Notes: generated by a model from the letters alone, not told the origin. A stretch of 64,000 bases of DNA from LZORAL124-50-18 sp051208045 (GCA_051208045.1 JBPJFY010000007.1:1-64000), one strand, 5' to 3'. Shown: positions 30,892 to 41,020, counted from the first letter of the stretch. Made by a program: numbers and translations.

Positions 30892-33345
30892 TCAGGGCGT
30901 GTGTTGGTTAAGCAGCGCATTCAGCGCGTCCAGGTCGAGGGGCTTACTGTATAGGTAGCCTTGTATGTAGTCACAGTCGTTCTGTTGTAGAAACTCAGCC
31001 TGGGCATCTGTTTCGACGCACTCTGCCACCACCTTTACCGACAGTGTTTTACCCAGCCGGATGATGGTTTGTGCAATTGCGCAGTCATCGGCGTCGTGAG
31101 GTATCCCTTGAACAAAAGAGCCATCAATTTTGAGCAGTGAGATTGGGAGTTTTTTCAGGTAAGCCAGGGAGGAATAGCCGATGCCAAAGTCGTCAATGGC
31201 GATGGAAAAGCCGGCTGCGGTCAGGCGGTTGAGTTCGGCGATGATCAAGTCCTCCTGAAAGGCCAGCGTGCGCTCGGTCAGTTCCAGTTCGATCCAGGAC
31301 GGACTCACGTCAAAGTGTTTTGTGATGGCGATGAGCTTGTCGACAAACCGTGGGCTGCTGAAATCCCGGGCGGAAAGGTTCACGGCGATCTTTATGGGCG
31401 GTTGCCCTTGATCCAGCCAGGCCCGTATCTGGGCGCAGCACTTTTCTGTGACCCAGCACGTGATGTGTGTCACCAGCACGCTGCGTTCTGCCACGGGAAT
31501 GAACTCCGACGGGCTTACCAGTCCCAATTCCGGATGATGCCAGCGAATCAACGCCTCAATCCCTGAGATGACTTGCCCATCTGCTGAATACTTGGGTTGA
31601 TACATGAGGAACAGGCTGGCATCGTCTTTGAGTGCGAGTCGCAGCTTGCTTTCCAATAACAGGTGACGGGCTTGATTTTCCACCATCTGCGGGCTGAAAA
31701 AAGAGAAACAGTTGCCGCCCCGTGATTTTGCGTCATGCATCGCGCAGTCCGATGCCATAATCAGCTGATTGGCGGTGTCGATGTGGTCCGGATGCCGGCC
31801 AATGCCAATGCTGAAGGTGATGGTGATTTCCTGGTCGGCCATCATAAACGGCGCGAGAAAGGCGGCTTTGATGCGCTGGCAGAGCTCGCCAGCCTGGTGA
31901 TCGGCAGTGAATCGTTTGATGACAGCCACAAATACGTCCCCACCCGGATGCGCCAGAAAATCCTCGACATCCAATTGGCTGCGCAGCCGATTGCCGATGC
32001 GGGAAATGAGTTCGTCACCCTGGTTATGCCCCAGCACATCGTTGTACTTGGCGAACTGATCCACGTCCATCCACAGCAGGTACACCAGCGTCGGTGCGTT
32101 ATTGTCAGCATCCCGGAACACATCCTCCATGTAAATCTCAAGTTGCTGTTTGTTGGGGAGCCCGCTGATCAGATTATGGTGAATACTTCGCCGCAGTTCT
32201 TTTTTTATGAGCTCTGTGTGGTAGTTGGCCATGCGCGCGTGCTTGGCGCGGGCCTGCACTTTTGCCCGCAATTGCCAAGGTTTTACCGGTTTTTGAATGA
32301 AGTCATCGCCAGCCAGTTGTAACGCCTGAATTTGTTTTCCTTGATCACTTTCCGAGGATAAAAACAGGATCGGAATGGCGGCATAACTCGGCCATTGTCG
32401 AATGATTTGGCCAAGCTCGATGCCGTTGCAGTGCGGCATGTGAATATCCATCAGGATGATTTCGGGCTGAAACGACTCAATCGCATCAATGGCATCCAGC
32501 GGATTGTTGATTGTGTTTACGCGCATGCCTTTGTCTTCCAGCTCCAGCCGATAACTTTGTGCCAGAATCGGGTCATCATCCACGATCAGAATGCGGTAAG
32601 GATCGGCGGGCCGTTCAAAGATGCTTTCATGCAGAATGTCTCTGAGCTGAGCGATTGAAAGCGGTTTATGAAGGTAAAAGTCCGCGCCCAGCCTGACGCA
32701 CTTTAATCGTGTTTCAAAGTCGCCTTTGACCGAGATAAAGATGATCGGTATGGGCTCCATATCGCGTTGATTGAGTTGTCTGACCCAGTCTACGCCCGCT
32801 TCTTTGCCATCGGGCAGGATAATATCGACAATCACTGCGGAAGGGCGCTGTTGCGCCACCGCCCGGTCGATTTCCTCTGTGGTCGAAAACAAGTGAAGAT
32901 CAAAGCCTTCCATGGTGAGCGTCGTTTGTATCAATACGGCGAGATCCGGGTCATCCTCCAGAAGGTACACACTCTTCGATTGCGTCCCGCTTTCGGGATG
33001 GTAGGGGGTGGGGGCGTCGTCCTGCGATTTCTCTGAGCGCAGTGCCTCTTCAATCGCCCCAATGAGAAGATCGATATCCTGAGCGATTAACGGCGTTGCC
33101 AGTGATGCTTCATTCAGTAGCGGATTGGTGTCCAGGGCTCTGCCGAAGTCCGATATCGCCGGAAAGCCAAACGTCGTCGCACTGCCTGCCAGTTTGTGAC
33201 TGATATCCTTGAGCTGGCTTAACTCCGGCGCGGTTAACTCGGCTTGACTGCGCAGCGTTTCCAATTGACGATGTGTGTCCAGCAGGCTGTGTTTGAATTT
33301 TTCCCGCGTTTTCTGGATTTTGTTCAGGAAGTCTTTTTTGTCCAT
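30892..33345 (-). CDS. Hpt-REC-REC-GGDEF-EAL c-di-GMP phosphodiesterase
   Basis: An 817-residue cytosolic signalling protein. Domains in order: Hpt with HKLAGSATTFGF (His50); receiver 1 with VIVDIILPDG (Asp174); receiver 2 with ILMDIHMPHC (Asp300); a GGDEF-like domain whose signature is PGGDVF at 467-472, so probably inactive; and an EAL domain with GIEALIRWHHPELGLV (Glu597), ELTERT, IDDFGIGYSSLAYL and VAECVETDAQ. The EAL catalytic set looks complete, so it should degrade c-di-GMP, with phosphotransfer input. It may get phosphate from a distant hybrid kinase. It lies directly upstream of the alkyl sulfatase in the same direction. Confidence 0.93.
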   Translation of the reverse strand: MDKKDFLNKIQKTREKFKHSLLDTHRQLETLRSQAELTAPELSQLKDISHKLAGSATTFGFPAISDFGRALDTNPLLNEASLATPLIAQDIDLLIGAIEEALRSEKSQDDAPTPYHPESGTQSKSVYLLEDDPDLAVLIQTTLTMEGFDLHLFSTTEEIDRAVAQQRPSAVIVDIILPDGKEAGVDWVRQLNQRDMEPIPIIFISVKGDFETRLKCVRLGADFYLHKPLSIAQLRDILHESIFERPADPYRILIVDDDPILAQSYRLELEDKGMRVNTINNPLDAIDAIESFQPEIILMDIHMPHCNGIELGQIIRQWPSYAAIPILFLSSESDQGKQIQALQLAGDDFIQKPVKPWQLRAKVQARAKHARMANYHTELIKKELRRSIHHNLISGLPNKQQLEIYMEDVFRDADNNAPTLVYLLWMDVDQFAKYNDVLGHNQGDELISRIGNRLRSQLDVEDFLAHPGGDVFVAVIKRFTADHQAGELCQRIKAAFLAPFMMADQEITITFSIGIGRHPDHIDTANQLIMASDCAMHDAKSRGGNCFSFFSPQMVENQARHLLLESKLRLALKDDASLFLMYQPKYSADGQVISGIEALIRWHHPELGLVSPSEFIPVAERSVLVTHITCWVTEKCCAQIRAWLDQGQPPIKIAVNLSARDFSSPRFVDKLIAITKHFDVSPSWIELELTERTLAFQEDLIIAELNRLTAAGFSIAIDDFGIGYSSLAYLKKLPISLLKIDGSFVQGIPHDADDCAIAQTIIRLGKTLSVKVVAECVETDAQAEFLQQNDCDYIQGYLYSKPLDLDALNALLNQHTP

Positions 33346-33546
33346 CTTCCGTCTCAGTGCTGTTTTTCGGGCTGATTTACCCTGAATTGCCGATCAGGCA
33401 CGGGTAACAGCTTACTGTTTTCAACCACTTACTGATTGTCTAGTTGAATTCGGCGGAATATGCAAATTATCCAGGGCCATGTTGGGCTTGTTGGCGTTGA
33501 CCATAAAGACGATAATACCCGGCTCTTTTTCCATTGAGCCGAGCCT

Positions 33547-35025
33547 ATGTTGCCCAGTGATGGCCCCCGCGAGCCATTCTTTAAAGATCAGCGAAGCACT
33601 TTTTTTAAGCCTCTCAGCAGCAAATTCCGCGAGCTGGCGATGGAGTGCCTGTGTCTGCTGTATCGCCGCCTCTACAGCGCCATGGCGGATTACGGTCATG
33701 CCCTGCGACGGGATCAACTGCTGGACGTGTTCATGGAAGCCATCACCCGTGCCCCGGCGCTGGCTCTGCCGGAAGACAGTGAGACGGACGCGGAATATAC
33801 CCCGCGTAATGACCGGGAGTTAGCGAACTTGCTGCTCAATCAACTTCTTGATCACGGCTGGCTGGAAATGCAGGTGGACGAGGCCAATTTGCAAAGCAGC
33901 TACCGGTTCAGCCGGGTGGGGCGTTTGTTTACCCAGCCTTTCGTTGAACTGCGTGGCACGCAGGTGCGCACACGGCATCGAAATACGCGCAATACGCGCA
34001 ATGCCCTGAGCGCTTTTTTGCAGATGGGTGAAGCCCATGATCTGCTGGATGCCTATGAGTATTCTGAGCGCATCATCAGCGACTTTACTGATGTGATTGC
34101 CGAGCTGGAAGACCGCAAGCGCCAGCTCGTGAAGGAGCTGGATCTGGAGCAGCTGATTCAGCGGGCCAGTGACGAATTTTTTGATTTTATGGAGAAACGC
34201 TTTCAGCCGGATCTGTCCATTCGACTGTCGGCAGACAGTGTGGAAAAGCACCGGGAAGACATTTTCTCCCTGATCGATCAGATCAAACGGCAACCCAAAC
34301 ACTGGAAGGCCAACGCCGAAGGGCGGTTGCGGGAATTGTTACCGGATATGGTCGAGCCCGGCCAATCGTTGCTTTGGCTGATGCTGGATCGTATCGTATT
34401 GCGGATGACCCATGCCAGTGACATCATGCTTCCCGCATTGCGCTCTTCCCTGCGCAGCTTCACCAAACGCGCAGACATCATTATTCGTCAGATGAGCTAT
34501 CTGGCCAGTCAGCGGAACAACAATCTGGTGTCCGTGTGTGAGCATATCCGCCAATTGCCCGCAGCGGACGCCGATCAGGCACTTATGCGCATGGGAGACA
34601 GTATGGCGAGTGTGCGCATTGGCCTTCTGGACCCGGCCCAGGTGCGTTTGCACAAAGCGCGACGGGTGCATCGGGTAGATGCTCTGATCATGGATGTGCC
34701 GGACGCCGATGACAGTGCACTGAAAACGTTGTTTATTCAGAATGCACTGGATCAGGCATTTGTGATCAATGATCGCAATACCAGAGATTACGTGGTTCGT
34801 CTGCTCAGCCATGGCGATCGTATCCACACGAAACACCTGACGGTGCTGACCGCCTCTGATTTGCTGGCGGCGAGCCACGCCATTGAATTGTCGTCGGCGA
34901 ACCAGATGTCCAGCGATTATCGTTTCACGGTTACCCCGACCGGCGATCGCATTGGCAACGCCTACCTCACCGAAGCCGACGACTTTATTATTGAAGTGAA
35001 AAAGATTCAGCCCAATGACACATAA
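33547..35025 (+). CDS. jetA: Wadjet/Mks plasmid-defence protein JetA (MksF kleisin-like)
   Basis: A 492-residue protein at the head of the four-gene Wadjet operon. It is a MukF/MksF-type kleisin: N-terminal winged-helix dimer part (FRELAMECLCLLYRRLYSAM, then LLDVFMEAITRAPALALPED), a long helical middle (LEDRKRQLVKELDLEQLIQR, FFDFMEKRFQPDLSIRLSAD) and a C-terminal domain. It links the ATPase heads of JetC and recruits JetB. The gene starts at ATG 33547 in a 200-base gap after a divergent unit and overlaps jetB by 11 bases. Base composition is like the chromosome, so there is no strong sign of recent transfer. The Wadjet type cannot be set firmly by eye. Confidence 0.88.
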   Translation: MLPSDGPREPFFKDQRSTFFKPLSSKFRELAMECLCLLYRRLYSAMADYGHALRRDQLLDVFMEAITRAPALALPEDSETDAEYTPRNDRELANLLLNQLLDHGWLEMQVDEANLQSSYRFSRVGRLFTQPFVELRGTQVRTRHRNTRNTRNALSAFLQMGEAHDLLDAYEYSERIISDFTDVIAELEDRKRQLVKELDLEQLIQRASDEFFDFMEKRFQPDLSIRLSADSVEKHREDIFSLIDQIKRQPKHWKANAEGRLRELLPDMVEPGQSLLWLMLDRIVLRMTHASDIMLPALRSSLRSFTKRADIIIRQMSYLASQRNNNLVSVCEHIRQLPAADADQALMRMGDSMASVRIGLLDPAQVRLHKARRVHRVDALIMDVPDADDSALKTLFIQNALDQAFVINDRNTRDYVVRLLSHGDRIHTKHLTVLTASDLLAASHAIELSSANQMSSDYRFTVTPTGDRIGNAYLTEADDFIIEVKKIQPNDT

Positions 35026-35704
35026 TGCCACCTTGATTACGGATACACTGCGTACCTCCCTGGAACGGGACGTGCTGACGCTCCAGGAGTTTACCGAACT
35101 GACGATTCGTCTGCTGGATTATGGCGTACTCTGCCGGGACGAAAGCCAGGTGGAACAAACGCTCTACGATCGGTTTATCCGCGTGGAAGATTTGGTGGCG
35201 GATTATCTTTCGGTGCTTGGCATTCGACTCCTGCATGATCGACAGTTCCAGTATGTGCGCGCTTTTCCGCCGGGGGCAGAGATACCCGGTCTGGATGAAG
35301 AAGTGGAAGGCCCTCAGGCGGGTGGTTTGCGCAGTCGCCTGACCCAGCAGGAAGTGGCATTGGTCCTGGTTTTACGTACCCAATACGACAAAGCGCTTCG
35401 GGAAGGGGAGGTGGATGACAATGGCTGTGTGATGCTCAACTTTGAAACCGTAGTGATCGGCATGCGAAACCTGCTGGGACGATCGTTACCGGACAATGTG
35501 ACGGAGCGCCGACAGCTATTCAAGCGGCTGCGCCAATTGCGCCTTATCCAGTTTAACCAGGAAGAAGACATGGATACCGGCAACGCCTGGATTCGAATTC
35601 GCCCATTGATTGTGAGCTTTGTGAGTGACGAGGTGCTCTCGGCGATCACGGCTCCCGAGGCGACTGCGTTCGACGGCGATGAGGAGATGACGGATGTTCA
35701 TTAA
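35015..35704 (+). CDS. jetB: Wadjet/Mks protein JetB (MksE-like, DUF4194-like)
   Basis: A 229-residue DUF4194/MukE-like protein. The winged-helix units are LERDVLTLQEFTELTIRLLD, VEQTLYDRFIRVEDLVADYL and LTQQEVALVLVLRTQYDKAL, with a C-terminal RQLFKRLRQLRLIQFNQEED. In Mks and Wadjet complexes this subunit sits on the kleisin and completes the DNA clamp. The gene overlaps jetA by 11 bases at its start and jetC by 11 at its end, so the three should be translated together. The length is typical. Confidence 0.88.
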   Translation: MTHNATLITDTLRTSLERDVLTLQEFTELTIRLLDYGVLCRDESQVEQTLYDRFIRVEDLVADYLSVLGIRLLHDRQFQYVRAFPPGAEIPGLDEEVEGPQAGGLRSRLTQQEVALVLVLRTQYDKALREGEVDDNGCVMLNFETVVIGMRNLLGRSLPDNVTERRQLFKRLRQLRLIQFNQEEDMDTGNAWIRIRPLIVSFVSDEVLSAITAPEATAFDGDEEMTDVH

Positions 35705-38700
35705 GAAATGCATTCTGGTGAATTGGGGAAATATCCCGAACACTGAGTTTGAATTTGGCCCCATTAATCTGTTTTCCGGCGGCAATGGTTCGGGCAAAAC
35801 CACCGCAGCCGATGCGATTCAAACCGTTATGACCGCCGCCTATGATTACCTGTTTACCTACAATCCCGGTCAGGACGAAACCACCCAGCGCGGCAAAGGC
35901 GGCAAGACCGTGCGCACGCTGTCGTCTTATGTGCTGGGCTGTGATGATGGCAGTTATGCACGCCTGAACCCGACCGATGGCTACATCGCACTGTACTTTT
36001 GCCCCACCAAGGGGGAAACGGCAGAACCGTTTACTGCGTTGATCGCAGTACGCGCGCATCTTGACCGGGCGGGTAATCGCTCGGTTGCGCGTCAGGACGA
36101 ACTCAGCTTTTTCGTGCTGCCGGAAGTGGAGTTGTTTCTTGAGGGTGATCTGATTAAAACCTTGCCCGGTGGCGAGCGACGGCAGTGCACGCTGGATCAG
36201 ATTTATACCGAGCTGCGTAAAAAGTACGGGGAAACCTCGGTCGAGCGCTACGACACAAAGAAAGCTTACCTGAAGCGGCTTTATGGTGCTCTGCGGGGCA
36301 AGCGGGAGGGTGTCTCCGAGCGGGAAGCCATGCATGCGGCCAAAGCGTTTTCCCGCTTTATGGCCTACAAGCCGGTCCGCAGTATTAACGAATTTGTCGC
36401 CACGGAAATTCTGGAGAAAAAAGACCTGGGTGAAGCGATTCGTTCCGTGTCCGATTTGATGAAAACCATCCACAGTATGGAGGCGGATGCCACGCACCTG
36501 AAGCTCAGCATTGCGTTGCTCACAAAGTTGCACCAACAGACGGATCAGTACATCGCCAAGTGGATCGAGCAAAACGTCCTGCATTACTTACAGGCGCGGC
36601 ATCAATACCTGAACGATCAGCACATTTATCTGGAAGCCAAACGGCAGCAAAAAGCACTGCTGGACGAACAGGAAAGCCTGCAGCAATCCCAGCAGGCACT
36701 GAGTTCCCGCCAGGAGCAAACTCAGGAACAGTTACTGGAGCTCACTGCGAAGCGCATGGGGTTCAAACCCTTGCAGCAGAAAGATGAATTGGAGAAACGC
36801 ATCGAGTTGCTGACACGCCAGTTGCAGGAACAGGCTCCGCAACTGTTAACGCAGAACGACCTATTGCAAAAAGCATTTCGTGCCACCGAAGTGATTCAAC
36901 GGGCGATCAGCGCGCAGGGATCGGCACAGGAACAGTACAGTCTGCCGGTAGATCTGGCCGGCTTGGCCAAGCAGTTTATGGCCATGGAAGCCACGGGCAA
37001 AGTAGACTTTACCGCCCTGTTGGGGCGCGACTGGATTGATCTATCCCCACTGGAAAAGCACTTGGAAGACGCGCTCACGTTGCAGCAGTTGGCCAACCAA
37101 TGGCATCGTCGCCTGCATGACCCGGATTTGAATGGTGGTGTGAGTTTGCGGGATGCGATCAGTAAGGAAGCGCACCGCCGGGAAGCCTTGCAACAAAAGC
37201 TGGCGGCTCAACAGCTACAGAAGCAGGCGGAGATCGACAGTCTGGAAAGTCGCCAGGTGACTTATCCGCACTATGTGCGTGCAGCGCTGGAGGTACTGCG
37301 CCGGGATTGCCCCCAAGCGGACCCCCGCGTGCTCTGTGATTACGTGGAAGTAAAAGATCCGCACTGGCAATCGGCCATCGAAGGGTACATTGGCGGCGCG
37401 CGATTCTCCATTCTGGTGGAGCCGGAGTACGAAGCCGAGGCGATTCGACTACTCCGGCAAATGCCGGGCCGGGACAATCGGGTGCGGGTCATTCAGGGCG
37501 AAAAAGCCCGCCGGGATGCCGAAAAGATGCAACTCGACCGTGACTCCATCATTCATGTCATGGACTTTACCCATGCCACCGCACGCTATTACCTCATGGC
37601 GAGTTACGGCAATGTGGTGCGTGTACAAGACGAAGAAGCCCTGCGAATGACGCGCCGGGGCATTACCGCCAACGGTTTGGGGTCGGGTGCGTACAGCATG
37701 TACCGCTGTGACCTGCCGGACAGTGAACTCGTGTTTGGTCAGGAAGCCCGGGAACGGGCCTTGAAAGCGAAACAGCAGGAACTCACGGAATTGATGGAGC
37801 GCGCGCATCAATACCATACCCACATGCAGGACTTCCGCCAGCTGCTGCAAGCGGTGGATCAAGTGCAGCGCCTGACCTATGCGGATCGCCTGCAGATTAT
37901 GCTCAAAACGCATCGGGAAGTGCATGAAGCGGAAGTCAAACTGGCCCAACTCGACCTCACTGATTTTGAAGCGCTGGAACAAAAACTGGCGGAATTGAAG
38001 AAGCAGCAGGATGCCCTGACCGAGCAGATTGAAGCGGCCCTCAAGCGGGAAGGTGCGCTGGATACCGAGCTGACAAAGTCCGGCGAATTGTGTACCGCGT
38101 TGAGTAACCGGCAGGAAGTGTCGGAAAAAGTCCAGGAAGAAAAAGAAGCGAACTTGCGCAAGATTGTGAGTCTCTGGCCGGATTTTGACGTGGATGTCCG
38201 CCTGGAAGAAGCCGATGACCGTGCTCAGCGCATCAAAGCCGACGCGCTGAGTCTGGAACTCGACGAAGTGAACGCCGCAGTAAACAGTACAGCACACGCT
38301 ATAGAAAGCGCGGTGTTGGAGCACAACCAGCGCGCGCATCAATCAGACAGCCTGTACTATGTGCCGGACTACACGCAAAATCATTCCGCACGTTTCTTCT
38401 CCAGCATTTGTGCCCTGAGCCGGGATGCCGACAAGATCCACAACCGGTTGAAGAACAACATTCTGGTGGAAAAGCAGGAAAAGCTCACGCATTTGAAGGC
38501 CACCTTCAACAACACCTTTGTAACTCACCTGTGTCACGAGATTTATCAGGCCATTACCGATGGCAAGAAGATTCTCGACACCATGAATCAGGAGCTTGCG
38601 CATCACAAATTTGGTGCCGACAAGGAGTCGTTCCGGTTTGATTGGGCCTGGGTGCCGGAATTCAAAGAGTATTGGGACTTTTTCGAGGAAGTGCGCCGTT

Positions 38701-39332
38701 TACCCAACCTGGGCGATGGCACCACACTGTTTGAGGCGGAACTGTCGGACAAGAATCAAAAAGTACGAGATCGTCTGATGCAGATGCTGCTGTCCGACGA
38801 TGAACTGAAGTCGATGAAAGAACTGGAGCGACTGTCGGATTACCGCAATTATCGCAGCTATGAAATCTACAAACAGCCCGAAGGAAAAGCAGCAATTGCG
38901 CTCAGCCAGTACGGCACGGGTTCTGGAGGCCAGCTGGAAACGCCGGCGTACATCATCCGTTCGGCGGCCATCACCTCGGCGTTCCGGTTTGATGAAGGGG
39001 ACAGCCACCTGCGCATGGTACTCGTGGACGAAGCGTTTTCCAAAATGGATGAAAGTCGCTCTCGTGAAGTCATTCGCTACCTGACGGAAACGTTGGGCCT
39101 GCAGCTGTTGTTTATTATGCCTACCAGCAAGTCCGGCCCGTTTATGGATTTGATCAGTAACCAGTTTGTGTTCAGCAAATGCCCCACCGAAACACCAGTG
39201 GGCGAGCTGAACACGCGGGTGTTGGTGGATCGCCAGAAGTGCAATCAGGAGAAAATCAAAGACCTCTGGGAGCAGCACCGCCGTACGATTCGCCAGCAAT
39301 ACAGCCTCGACTTCATGGAAGCGTTTGAGTAG
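35694..39332 (+). CDS. jetC: Wadjet/Mks SMC-like ATPase JetC (MksB-like)
   Basis: A 1212-residue SMC-type motor. The N-terminal head has FIKKCILVNWGNIPNTEFEF and the Walker A FSGGNGSGKTTAADAI (about 28-42). Two long coiled-coil arms follow (for example LLDEQESLQQSQQALSSRQE and ALEQKLAELKKQQDALTEQI) around a hinge, and the C-terminal head has the ABC signature GTGSGGQLETPA (about 1073) and Walker B RMVLVDEAFSKMDESRS (about 1105). The dimer uses ATP to extrude DNA loops; on small circles this leads to cleavage by JetD. The motifs are intact. It overlaps jetB by 11 bases and is followed 5 bases on by jetD. Confidence 0.93.
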   Translation: MFIKKCILVNWGNIPNTEFEFGPINLFSGGNGSGKTTAADAIQTVMTAAYDYLFTYNPGQDETTQRGKGGKTVRTLSSYVLGCDDGSYARLNPTDGYIALYFCPTKGETAEPFTALIAVRAHLDRAGNRSVARQDELSFFVLPEVELFLEGDLIKTLPGGERRQCTLDQIYTELRKKYGETSVERYDTKKAYLKRLYGALRGKREGVSEREAMHAAKAFSRFMAYKPVRSINEFVATEILEKKDLGEAIRSVSDLMKTIHSMEADATHLKLSIALLTKLHQQTDQYIAKWIEQNVLHYLQARHQYLNDQHIYLEAKRQQKALLDEQESLQQSQQALSSRQEQTQEQLLELTAKRMGFKPLQQKDELEKRIELLTRQLQEQAPQLLTQNDLLQKAFRATEVIQRAISAQGSAQEQYSLPVDLAGLAKQFMAMEATGKVDFTALLGRDWIDLSPLEKHLEDALTLQQLANQWHRRLHDPDLNGGVSLRDAISKEAHRREALQQKLAAQQLQKQAEIDSLESRQVTYPHYVRAALEVLRRDCPQADPRVLCDYVEVKDPHWQSAIEGYIGGARFSILVEPEYEAEAIRLLRQMPGRDNRVRVIQGEKARRDAEKMQLDRDSIIHVMDFTHATARYYLMASYGNVVRVQDEEALRMTRRGITANGLGSGAYSMYRCDLPDSELVFGQEARERALKAKQQELTELMERAHQYHTHMQDFRQLLQAVDQVQRLTYADRLQIMLKTHREVHEAEVKLAQLDLTDFEALEQKLAELKKQQDALTEQIEAALKREGALDTELTKSGELCTALSNRQEVSEKVQEEKEANLRKIVSLWPDFDVDVRLEEADDRAQRIKADALSLELDEVNAAVNSTAHAIESAVLEHNQRAHQSDSLYYVPDYTQNHSARFFSSICALSRDADKIHNRLKNNILVEKQEKLTHLKATFNNTFVTHLCHEIYQAITDGKKILDTMNQELAHHKFGADKESFRFDWAWVPEFKEYWDFFEEVRRLPNLGDGTTLFEAELSDKNQKVRDRLMQMLLSDDELKSMKELERLSDYRNYRSYEIYKQPEGKAAIALSQYGTGSGGQLETPAYIIRSAAITSAFRFDEGDSHLRMVLVDEAFSKMDESRSREVIRYLTETLGLQLLFIMPTSKSGPFMDLISNQFVFSKCPTETPVGELNTRVLVDRQKCNQEKIKDLWEQHRRTIRQQYSLDFMEAFE

Positions 39333-39337
39333 CACGG

Positions 39338-40486
39338 GTGGGCGTGGTGGATAAGGTGCCTCCCTGGCTGCACACCAATGCACCCATTCAGACCGTGTTA
39401 CATGCGCTCCTGCGGCTGGTGGATGAAAAACCGTTTGCCGAGCGCAAGCATGCGCCGGCAATCACCTTGACACAGGCGCGCCACCCGGCATTTTTTGTGC
39501 ACCTGGGGGATCAGGACGCGGCCTATCTCTGGGCCCTGATGGAAGAACTCGCGGCGCATTCATTGCTCGAATTGAAGCGCGACAGCAATCGCGTGCTATT
39601 GCTTCCTGCCGGGGAAGCGCCGTTGCGACAATGGTTGAACCATCCCGCCGACAACGCCCAAGCGCGGTGGCAGGCTGCGGTGGATGCCGTGCAATCGGTC
39701 TTTTCCGGCGACGCGGAGAAGCTGCGCCTGCACCCTCAAACGCTGGGTGATTTACCCGCTGACGCATTGGTCGCCTGCTACGTGCGACTGGGGCAAGCGC
39801 TGCGCGATATGGACACCGGACAATGCAGTCTGCGCCAGCTGAGTGCACGACATTTTTATGGGCTATCGAAGTATCTGGATGGTAAAGATGGACTCCTCAG
39901 CCAGGTGTTTCCCAAGGATGTTGCAAAGATTGCCCTGCGACCGGTCGTGCTGCAAATCTACTGGACCTCAACGGCTCGCCAATGGCTTTGGGTGGAAAAT
40001 CTGGATACGTTCCTCAGCCTGATGAACCAGCCAGCGGTATACGAGCGCACGGTACTGATCTATTCACAAGGCTTTAAAGGAACGGCGGCGCGCTTGCGCA
40101 CGCCAGAAGGTGTGCGCCTCAGCTTCTTCGGGGAAGCACCCTCGCGCACAACGTTAAACAACACCTGGTTTTCTCCGGCCTGTGACTGGCCCGCCTACTT
40201 CTGGGGTGATCTCGACTATTCAGCGCTGAACATGCTTGGACGCATGCGGCAGAGCTTTCCCGTATTGCAAGCCTGGCAACCGGGCTATGCGCCGATGGTA
40301 CGAGCGTTGCTTGACGGGGCAGGGCACCCGCCTTCGTGGGATCCATCCAGCGGTAAAGACAATCAAACGCCACCGCCGCTCACAGGTTGTGCTTACGCGG
40401 ACATTGTTCTGCTCCCTGCGTTGCAAACTACGGGGCGGTTTTTGGATCAGGAGGGGGTTGTATTGTCATTAGAAACAATAAGTTAA
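39338..40486 (+). CDS. jetD: Wadjet/Mks TOPRIM nuclease JetD (MksG-like)
   Basis: A 382-residue protein, the nuclease of the system. The N-terminal part resembles DUF3322 (LLRLVDEKPFAERKHAPAIT), and the C-terminal part is a TOPRIM-type DUF2220 domain with the acidic set: Glu in WLWVENLDTFLSL (about 219), the DLD motif in YFWGDLDYSALNML (about 290) and DQE near the end (FLDQEGV, about 371). It should cut plasmid DNA once the motor has stalled on a small circle. It starts at a GTG 5 bases after jetC, the last gene of the operon. The catalytic residues look complete. After its stop comes AT-rich sequence with T-runs but no perfect hairpin. Confidence 0.9.
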   Translation: MGVVDKVPPWLHTNAPIQTVLHALLRLVDEKPFAERKHAPAITLTQARHPAFFVHLGDQDAAYLWALMEELAAHSLLELKRDSNRVLLLPAGEAPLRQWLNHPADNAQARWQAAVDAVQSVFSGDAEKLRLHPQTLGDLPADALVACYVRLGQALRDMDTGQCSLRQLSARHFYGLSKYLDGKDGLLSQVFPKDVAKIALRPVVLQIYWTSTARQWLWVENLDTFLSLMNQPAVYERTVLIYSQGFKGTAARLRTPEGVRLSFFGEAPSRTTLNNTWFSPACDWPAYFWGDLDYSALNMLGRMRQSFPVLQAWQPGYAPMVRALLDGAGHPPSWDPSSGKDNQTPPPLTGCAYADIVLLPALQTTGRFLDQEGVVLSLETIS

Positions 40487-40639
40487 ATAAAGTTTATTGA
40501 TGAAAGCCAAATAATTTTATTTTTTTGAATCCAAATTCCCATCTGCATGCGTCCTATAGGTAATTCCAAAGAATTGTGCGGTGTGACAAGCCCGCGAGAA
40601 TTCGTTTTTTACCAATTACCTGAGGAGGTACTCTTATCC

Positions 40640-41011
40640 ATGCATGCGTTTAAAACCCTGATCACCGCCGCTGTTGCAACGACTTTATTGTCTGGTTGTG
40701 TTGTCTCGATTCATGATGATGAAATGGACTTTAACCATCATGACTGGAAGCGGAAGCAGCATGAAAACCGTGAAGCAATTTCCAGTCTGCAGATGGGTGC
40801 CACGTTGGAAAGCGCGAAATATCGTTTGGGTAACCCGGATGACTCCGAGGGCTATCACAGGGATGGCAAGCAGATTGTCGTATTGTACTACCGCACTCGT
40901 CATGCCCACGAAGACGGGAAAACCACACGTGATGAAACAACACCCGTTGTGTTCGTCGATGGTGCCCTGGTCGGGTGGGGCGAAAAAGTGTTAAGCGCAC
41001 ATCAGCTTTAA
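40640..41011 (+). CDS. DUF3192 lipoprotein
   Basis: A 123-residue outer-membrane type lipoprotein: MHAFKTLITAAVATTLLSGC gives the lipobox LSGC. The domain with ENREAISSLQMGATLESAKY and RLGNPDDSEGYHRDGKQIVV, then LYYRTRHAHEDGKTT, is DUF3192, a BamE/SmpA-like small domain of unknown role. I chose ATG 40640 with GAGGAGG upstream. A frame extension to 40547 precedes the signal peptide and is not needed. It stands alone between the Wadjet operon and a GIY-YIG-like gene. Confidence 0.85.
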   Translation: MHAFKTLITAAVATTLLSGCVVSIHDDEMDFNHHDWKRKQHENREAISSLQMGATLESAKYRLGNPDDSEGYHRDGKQIVVLYYRTRHAHEDGKTTRDETTPVVFVDGALVGWGEKVLSAHQL

Positions 41012-41020
41012 GGGCAGTGA

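Noticed and set aside
34339..39461. Long minus-strand frames opposite jetA-jetD
   Set aside because: Antisense frames of GC-rich coding sequence, with His/Gln-rich translations and no domains.
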